The notes beneath the pieces are model-generated. The model saw nothing but the letters and a program-made list of their open reading frames with translations, was not told the DNA's origin and did not search any database. The translations under genes were made by a program, and so were the position numbers. A stretch of 64,000 nt of DNA from Caprella mutica (taxonomy: Eukaryota; Arthropoda; Malacostraca; Amphipoda; Caprellidae): NCBI GenBank assembly GCA_947561585.1, contig CANNZV010002505.1, positions 1 through 64,000 on the forward strand, given 5' to 3'. Below are positions 57,127-64,000 of the stretch, one piece after another (within the stretch, counting starts at the first letter, position 1; the number at the start of each line of letters is the position of its first letter).

Positions 57127-59640
57127 CGATACTGCTAATCCTGACTGTATTTTAGTAACAATACTGCTAATCCTGACTGTACTTTAGTAATAATACTGCT
57201 AATCCTGACTGTATTTTAGTAACAATACTGTTAATCCTGACTGTACTTTAGTAACAATACTGCTAATCCTGACTATATTTTAGTAACAATACTGCTAATC
57301 CTGACTGTATTTTAGTAACAATACTGCTAATCCTGACTGTATTTTAGTAACAATACTGCTAATTCTGACTATATTTTAGTAACAATACTGCTAAGCCTGA
57401 CTGTATTTTAGTAACAATACTGCTAATCCTGACTATATTTTAGTAACAATACTGCTAATCCTGACTGTATTTTAGTAACAATACTGCTAATCCTGACTAT
57501 ATTTTAGTAACAATACTGCTAATCCTGACTGTATTTTAGTAACAATACTGCTAATCCTGACTATATTTTAGTAACAATACTGCTAATCCTGACTATATTT
57601 TAGTAACAATACTGCTAAATCCTGACTATATTTTAGTTTCAATACTGCTAATCCTGACTATATTTTAGTAACAATACTGCTAATCCTGACTGTATTTTTA
57701 GTAACAATACTGCTAATCCTGACTGTATTTTAGTAACAATACTGCTAATCTTGACTGTATTTTAGTAACAATACTGCTAATCCTGACTGTATTTTAGTAA
57801 CAATACTGCTAATCCTGACTATATTTTAGTAACAAAACTGCTAATCCTGACTGTATTTTAGTAACAATACTGCTAATCCTGACTGTATTTTAGTAACAAT
57901 ACTGCTAATCCTGACTGTATTTTAGTAACAATACTGCTAATCCTGACTATATTTTAGTAACAATACTGCTAAGCCTGACTGTATTTTAGTAACAATACTG
58001 CTAATATCCTGACTGTATTTTAGTAATAATACTGCTAATCCTGACTATATTTTAGTAACAATTACTGCTAAGCCTGACTGTATTTTAGTAACAATACTGC
58101 TGATCCTGACTATATTTTAGTAACAATACTGCTAATCCTGACTGTATTTTAGTAACAATACTGCTAATCCTGACTATATTTTAGTAACAATACTGCTAAT
58201 CCTGACTGTATTTTAGTAACAATACTGCTAATCCTGACTATATTTTAGTAACAATACTGCTAATCCTGACTATATTTTAGTAACAATACTGCTAATCCTG
58301 ACTGTATTTTAGTAACAATACTGCTAATCCTGACTGTATTTTAGTAACAATACTGGCTAATCCTGACTGTATTTTAGTAATAATACTGCTAAACCTGACT
58401 ATATTTTAGTAACAAGACTGTTAATCCTGACTGTACTTTAGTAACAATACTGCTAATCCTGACTATATTTTAGTAACAATACTGCTAATCCTGACTATAT
58501 TTTAGTAACAATACTGCTAAGCCTGACTGTATTTTAGTAACAATACTGCTAATCCTGACTATATTTTAGTAACAATACTGCTAATCCTGACTGTATTTTA
58601 GTAACAATACTGCTAATCCTGACTATATTTTAGTAACAATACTGCTAATCCTGACTGTATTTTAGTAACAATACTGCTAATCCTGACTAATATTGTAGTA
58701 ACAATACTGCTAAGCCTGACTATATTTTAGTAACAATACTGCTAATCCTGACTGTATTTTAGTAACAATACTGCTAATCCTGACTGTATTTTAGTAACAA
58801 TACTGCTAATCCTGACTGTATTTTAGTAACAATACTGCTAATCCTGACTGTATTTTAGTAACAATACTGCTAATCCTGACTATATTTTAGTAACAATACT
58901 GCTAATCCTGACTATATTTTAGTAACAATACTGCTAATCCTGACTGTATTTTAGTAACAATACTGCTAATCCTGACTGTATTTTAGTAACAATACTGCTA
59001 ATCCTGACTGTATTTTAGTAACAATACTGCTAATCCTGACTATATTTTAGTAACAATACTGTTAATCCTGACTGTATTTTAGTAACAATACTGCTAATCC
59101 TGACTGTATTTTAGTAACAATACTGCTAATCCTGACTGTATTTTAGTAACAATACTGCTAATCCTGACTATATTTTAGTAACAATACTGCTAATCCTGAC
59201 TGTATTTTAGTAACAATACTGCTAATCCTGACTGTATTTTAGTAACAATACTGCTAATCCTGACTGTACTTTAGTAACAATACTGCTAATCCTGACTGTA
59301 TTTTAGTAACAATACTGCTAATCCTGACTGTATTTTAGTAACAATACTGCTAATCCTGACTATATTTTAGTAACAATACTGTTAATCCTGACTGTACTTT
59401 AGTAACAATACTGCTAATCCTGACTATATTTTAGTAACAATACTGTTAATCCTGACTGTACTTTAGTAACAATACTGCTAATCCTGACTATATTTTAGTA
59501 ACAATACTGTTAATCCTGACTGTATTTTAGTAACAATACTGCTAATCCTGACTGTATTTTAGTAACAATACTGCTAATCCTGACTGTACTTTAGTAACAA
59601 TACTGCTAATCCTGACTGTATTTTAGTAACAATACTGCTG
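57127..59640. repeat. 32-bp minisatellite, about 78 copies, 2.5 kb
   Basis: Unit GACTGTATTTTAGTAACAAT then ACTGCTAATCCT. GACTATA and GACTGTA copies are intermingled, often alternating in pairs. Single-base insertions occur in places (57616, 57694, 58007, 58355, 58689). The first and last units use CTGTACTTTAG. Same period as, but no sequence relation to, the array at 54.1 kb. Confidence 0.97.
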
Positions 59641-59864
59641 AGCCTGAGAGTGTCTCAGCTAAAGAATAGACACACACAGTGTTGTATAAAATACATATCG
59701 CTAGACATCTCCCGGGAAACAGTTTGAATAAAAGATACCACAACAATTTATTCATTCGCAGCTCGAGTTTCAATTCTGCACTCCAGCCACCTTCTCTTTC
59801 ATAGCAAAATGATTGGTGAACAGCTAAGTGTCTGATTGAGTAGACTTTTAGCATTTCAAGAGGT

Positions 59865-59995
59865 GTTTTAAACTCAACAACGTTGAAGCTTATTTTTGTA
59901 TTCGAACTTTCGGGTAAGAAAGTATCTATTCATCGTCAGGAGATGCGTAGGCAATGAAATATGAGGCACAAATTTCATTATTGTTCACGCCAGGT
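59865..59995 (-). mobile_element. Second, decayed Penelope-like fragment with hammerhead remnant
   Basis: Complement reads CTCCTGACGATGAATAGATA, then CCCGAAAGTTCGAATAC, CTTCAACG and AGTTTAAAACACCTCTTG, colinear with 951-1030. CTGACGA keeps the CUGANGA core and GAAA is present, but stem II no longer pairs and the stem III palindrome is lost (AGTT instead of AGCT). It supports the reading of 895-1065 as an interspersed element. Confidence 0.5.
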
Positions 59996-60361
59996 ATTTT
60001 GATCTTCGAAATAGCAAATAGTGAAGAAATGAATTCAACAGTGAGTTTGAATTATATTTTGAAAATATATTATTTGTAACGGATCTACTCTATCATTTCT
60101 AATATTTGGATTCATGAAGATTGCATTGTGAACAATAGCATTGAATTTAAAATCTCGAAATTTATTATATTGTAGTTGCGACAAAAACACATTAATACTA
60201 AATTCAAAATATAATTGAAACGGATGAAAATTGTTGGAGAATTGTACAGTATTGGTTTTTGAAATATTAAAGACCAGTTTAGAAAATTTTGTAATTTAGT
60301 TGAGTGAACATTTATTAGTATGGATAAAATAATATTGATAAATTCTCACTCGTAAAATATA

Positions 60362-60535
60362 TATTGTACAGTACAACTCCTCTATAGTGACCATCCTGAT
60401 TAGTAGAGTCTTGAGTAATGAAGAACCCTGCATAATGGACATAATTTGTGTAGTTTGCCATAATCTGGTCTTTAGTTTTCTATGCATCTCTTGACTTCCA
60501 TATAATGACGTAAGCTCTATATAGTGACCTAGTTA
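60362..60535. mobile_element. Pogo-like MITE fragment
   Basis: TACAGTACAACTCCTCTATA then GTGACC, and a later CTCTATATAGTGACC. Such ends (TACAGT.AAACTCC, TATAGTGACC) resemble pogo/Tigger-type MITEs and family D here. No clear right terminus. Confidence 0.4.
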
Positions 60536-60614
60536 TAGATCAACTGCATATCTGATATTTTTATAACTAAATAACAATCTTATGTGTTTTTTATTAATAG
60601 TGTTTTTTATTTAA

Positions 60615-60715
60615 GTCTCTATTTAGTTAATAATGATTTATTATCTATTTAGTTAATAATAATTTATTATCTATTTAGTTAATAATAATTTATTATCTAT
60701 TTAGTTAATTAACTA
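60615..60715. repeat. 26-bp AT-rich repeat, three and a half copies
   Basis: TCTATTTAGTTAATAATAAT then TTATTA. Confidence 0.9.
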
Positions 60716-61425
60716 TGTCAATTAATTAACTAGGTCAATGTTTATGGTTAAATTAATAACATTAACTATGACCATATGTTTAAGTAATTTTTAAACATAA
60801 AATTTCGTGCTATACAAGCAAAGTATATAGTCCTCCATACAAAATATACATAATGATTATAATTGAACTACCGGAAATTTCTAAACTTAATCATCTATGA
60901 ACCTACATAACTTTTCAATTCTGGTTTCCAATCTATTTCCATTTACTGAAAAAACATTCAAAATTCAATTAATGAAATAACAGATCTAATTAATAAATCA
61001 CAAGTTTGCTTAGTATATTTCAAAATAATTAAATAGACATTGTGGCAAATGTCTAATCACAACTTTGTGCCAAAGTGTCAGATCGTCTTTCAAATTTCTG
61101 ATGGGACATCACTAAAGTTCTAATTTGTTTTCGGTTAAAAGTTTCATTGTGTGATATTGATACATTGCTCAGGTTTAGAGTTTTGACACTCATTCGTGAT
61201 TGGGTATTCTGGGAAACATTTATTTACTTTATTTAGAATCAAATATCTGATATATTTTTTTTATATTTAATTAATTCATATGACTATACAAAAAATTTAT
61301 GAGTAAAAATGTAGTTATAATAAAGTAGCACCTGTTAAATATATTAATTTGATTAATTAAAATTAAATTAACTGTAAAATTAATTTTCAAATAGCTGTTG
61401 AATTAATTTCAAATTATTTATAAAA
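60716..61425. other. No gene seen
   Basis: AT-rich. Confidence 0.5.
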
Positions 61426-61429
61426 TTAA

Positions 61430-61610
61430 ATTTAAATTATCTATAGAATTAAATCTAAATATCTATAGAATGAAATTTAAATTATCTATAACTTTAAATT
61501 TAAATTATTTATAACTTTAAATTTAAATTATCTATAACTTTAAATTTAAATTATCTATAACTTTAAATTCAAATTATCTATAACTATATATTTAAATTAT
61601 CTATATTAAA
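61430..61610. repeat. 23-bp AT-only repeat, about eight copies
   Basis: AAATTATCTATAACTTTAAA TTT units, decaying at both ends; each contains the near-palindrome AAATTTAAATT. Confidence 0.88.
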
Positions 61611-62310
61611 TTATACTTAAACGATTAATTTCCATTCGACATTCTTTAAAAATAACTCCTATTATTATATTCTCGTCGCTCCATGTGGGCGATAAAATTC
61701 CTTTTCTTTTGCCGTTACAATCGGTACCTTGAGTATTTAATTGCATGGGATTATCCCTCAAGAGCACTCCTCAGACTCGTAACAATAAAGAAAAAGATAT
61801 TCTTCTTCTTTTATGCACGATCCACATTGCCGCTCAGTGGTTTTTAATGGGCCTGAATTGTTGCCTGCATTTCTCGCCTATTTTAGTGCGGTTTAGAGAT
61901 TTGAAATCACGTTAAAAGTTTTTGTAATTTTTTAATGTAAATTGAGGATATTCTTTTATTAAATTGTGTATGATATTAAAATTTGAACAAACTGAAGATA
62001 TGAATTATAGAAAAGATTTGGTGAATTATTTTATAAATCAAATACGAAAGAGATCAATTTTAGGAGACATTATATATTTTATTTTAAATCTTTTATAGGC
62101 AGGTAGATAATTACAAATGTTAATTTTTATTGATTTCCAATTATAACACATCAGCAGGAAGATAAACTATTCTTGCATGTGTTGAACAATTAATGTCTAA
62201 GTGACTATTATTATAATTGTATTATTAAAAATGAAACTGTATTATCACAGTTTATAACACTATATAAAATAGGCATGAAAAGTGAAAAATCATTACTTGA
62301 TAACAAATCA
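61611..62310. other. No gene seen; GC-richer unique patch at 61665-61880
   Basis: The patch stands out in composition and has no tandem structure; it could be a conserved non-coding element. No exon signals. Confidence 0.4.
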
Positions 62311-62314
62311 AAAG

Positions 62315-62487
62315 TAGGTCAAGTTACGAATTATCGGTCAGTACTACATCTTCGGTCATATAAGAAAAAAATATATATAAATTATTATTATTATTAGATA
62401 GCACTGTGTAACAATAATAATTTTGATATTGTTTTTTCTTATATGACCGAAAATGTAGTACTGACCAATAATTCGTAACTCACCCTA
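62315..62487. mobile_element. Foldback MITE family B, copy 7
   Basis: AAGTTACGAATTATCGGTCA, TACTACATCTTCGGTCATAT on the left; complement on the right ending AATTCGTAACTCACCCTA. Centre GATAGCACTGTGTAACAATA as in copy 1 at 25191. Confidence 0.9.
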
Positions 62488-62833
62488 AGTGCAATATTCA
62501 GATTAATTTTCGAAAACTATTTATCGAAGTATTTCCATTGTATGAAATCGATATGAAAAAAGATAATAAAATTTCCTGTATCGTAACTTTGACTAAATTA
62601 AAGACTATCTTCCTAAATATTGATTATTTAACACTAATTTTATTACAGCTTTCGTATTTTTCGAACTCTGATAATTATCATTTAGTGACATATATATATT
62701 TATTTGTTAGCTAGCATTAAATATTATGAAGTAATAATTAACTGCATATTAAATAGGTTTGGATTGGAGTATTATAATAATTCAAATGGATATTTATTTA
62801 AAATGATAAATCGCAGCCTTCGCTGATAGCTTT

Positions 62834-63028
62834 ACCCAGGCAAGAAGTATCTATTTTTATGATTAAGGGAATTTTCCAGGAATAAATGCTTCTTGCCTGG
62901 GATATTAAGGGAATATTCCAGAATACATCCTTCTTGCCTGGGATATTAAGAGAATTTTCCGGGAATAGATCTTTCTTGCCTGGAATATTCCCTTAATATC
63001 CCAGGAATAAATCCTGGGTATTTTACCC
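62834..63028. repeat. Mixed direct and inverted repeat, about 50-bp units
   Basis: Three direct units of CTTCTTGCCTGGGATATTAA then GGGAATTTTCC. The last part is inverted (TGGAATATTCCCTTAATATC, CCAGG), and the first (CCCAGGCAAGAAG) is also in inverse orientation, so the cluster can fold on itself. Confidence 0.8.
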
Positions 63029-63227
63029 CTAAAGTTTAAATGCTAAGTACATTTTAGCTGCTTAGCGTAATATAAATATATGTATTATTATTTATTAATA
63101 TTTTTTCTATTCAAATATTCAAGTCTCCGCTTCAATTTAAAGCACCGCAATTTTCTATGGTTGGTTTTAGTGATTTTAGGTCCAACTAATTGAAATTTAT
63201 TTTAATGTGTTACTGTATTCGTTTTGT

Positions 63228-63257
63228 AAAACATTGTAGGTATACCTACAATGTTTT
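63228..63257. other. Perfect 30-bp palindrome
   Basis: The half-arm AAAACATTGTAGGTA (63228-63242) is followed directly by its exact complement to 63257, with no loop. The centre is GGTATACC. It is single-copy in the window. Confidence 0.92.
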
Positions 63258-63420
63258 TTTAAACGATAAACAGTATATTGTTTATCTGAATAATATCTGA
63301 ATATATGAATTTTATTGATAATTTTAAAATTATTTGCATTCATAATATTGAATGCACTTCATTCCTTGTAAATTCAATCCTAAACTAAAATAAATTTGAT
63401 GGTTGATAATAAATGGTTAA

Positions 63421-63560
63421 TACAGTGAAACTCCTGAGTTATGAAGTATTGATTTCTTCACAACTCAGAGCCACTTCATAATTCGTGTGCAGTGATAGTT
63501 TTCCGTGATTAAAATCATAGAGAATTTTTGTCATTGAGGGATAACTATGACAAATATTAT
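63421..63560. mobile_element. MITE family D, copy 3 (3'-truncated)
   Basis: TACAGTGAAACTCCTGAGTT then ATGAAGTATTG, CAACTCAGAGCCACTTCATA, TTGAGGGATAACTATG. Colinear with copy 1; no right terminal repeat. Confidence 0.75.
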
Positions 63561-63870
63561 TCTTATATGAATGTGCTGTGAGCACTAAATTTTATACAAA
63601 ATTGAGGTAATTAAACAAATATTAAGTAAATGTTGTGGGAAATCAATATTGCTACTCATTATTGTACAAAAAATTAATATATATCATGGTAGTTGTCATT
63701 TCTGCCTAAATTTAAATCATTAACAAAAAATACACATCATTCAAATCTCAAACAATAAAGAAAACACAGTTTATACTCCATTTAACCGATTTATTGATTA
63801 CCTAAACTTTATAGTAAATTTTTGCCTTCCTGATTTACATTTTCATATTTAGTACTCCATTATAGGATAA
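63561..63870. other. No gene seen
   Basis: AT-rich. Confidence 0.5.
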
Positions 63871-63874
63871 TATA

Positions 63875-64000
63875 CAATTATAGGTGGTACCTATAATTGG
63901 ATATCATCCTTACCTTTAATAATTATTGTGTCTCACCCTATAATTGGGTATCATCCTATAATAGAGTATTATCCTATAATAGAGTATTATCCTATAATAG
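63875..64000. repeat. Hairpin and 17-18-bp repeat at the window end
   Basis: CAATTATAGGT, GGT, ACCTATAATTG (63875-63899) is an 11-bp-stem hairpin. It is followed by CCTATAATTGGGTATCAT and then CCTATAATAGAGTATTAT units that run off the right edge. CTATAATTGG is shared by the hairpin and the array, so the array may have grown from the hairpin arm. Confidence 0.85.

Overview
The window looks like non-coding, repeat-rich DNA from a metazoan, most likely an insect or another arthropod. It is strongly AT-rich, has no long intact reading frames, and carries remnants of Tc1/mariner, pogo-like, Helitron-like and Penelope-like elements, many small foldback elements (MITEs), and a SINE-like repeat. Its most striking property is tandem repetition: adding the intervals listed here, about 19.9 kb (roughly 31%) is minisatellite, in some thirty unrelated arrays with units of 8 to about 50 bp. 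Nearly all long reading frames are by-products of these arrays.

Layout. 0-10 kb: a 20-bp array, a Penelope-like fragment with a hammerhead ribozyme core (about 0.94-1.01 kb), a 5.2-kb array of a 27-bp unit with higher-order structure, and a decayed mariner-type transposase. 10-17.2 kb: a MITE, a 1.33-kb pogo-like transposon remnant, 49-, 42- and 24-bp arrays, and a 672-bp foldback made of two inverted transposase 3' ends. 17.6-36 kb: 12-bp array, CGATA-rich array, 21-bp strand-asymmetric array, 47-bp hairpin array, 18-bp G-rich array, 35- and 31-bp arrays, MITEs, and a Helitron-like end.

One gene is supported. At 36002-36059 a first coding exon with a good start context encodes a signal peptide and ends at a GTAAGC donor in phase 1. 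A 57-nt exon at 44991-45047 continues the frame and ends at a GTGAGT donor, again in phase 1. It looks like a small secreted protein. The terminal exon is unresolved: three in-phase candidates are listed, and it may lie outside the window. The 8.9-kb first intron has a minisatellite near its donor whose unit contains a donor-like GTAAGA. Its 3' end is a 1-kb minisatellite abutting the acceptor, whose unit carries a pyrimidine tract, a CTAAC branchpoint-like motif and CAG.

45-64 kb: more MITEs, a SINE-like element, G-rich arrays, two arrays that both have a 32-bp period (54.1 and 57.1 kb), a second decayed Penelope-like copy, and short palindromes. A recurring theme is dyad symmetry or protein-binding-like motifs inside the repeat units: GAGTTATAACTC, AACTGTTAACAGTT, a 9-bp hairpin, TGACGTCA and CGATA/TATCG. 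No rRNA gene, intact tRNA gene or CRISPR array was seen.
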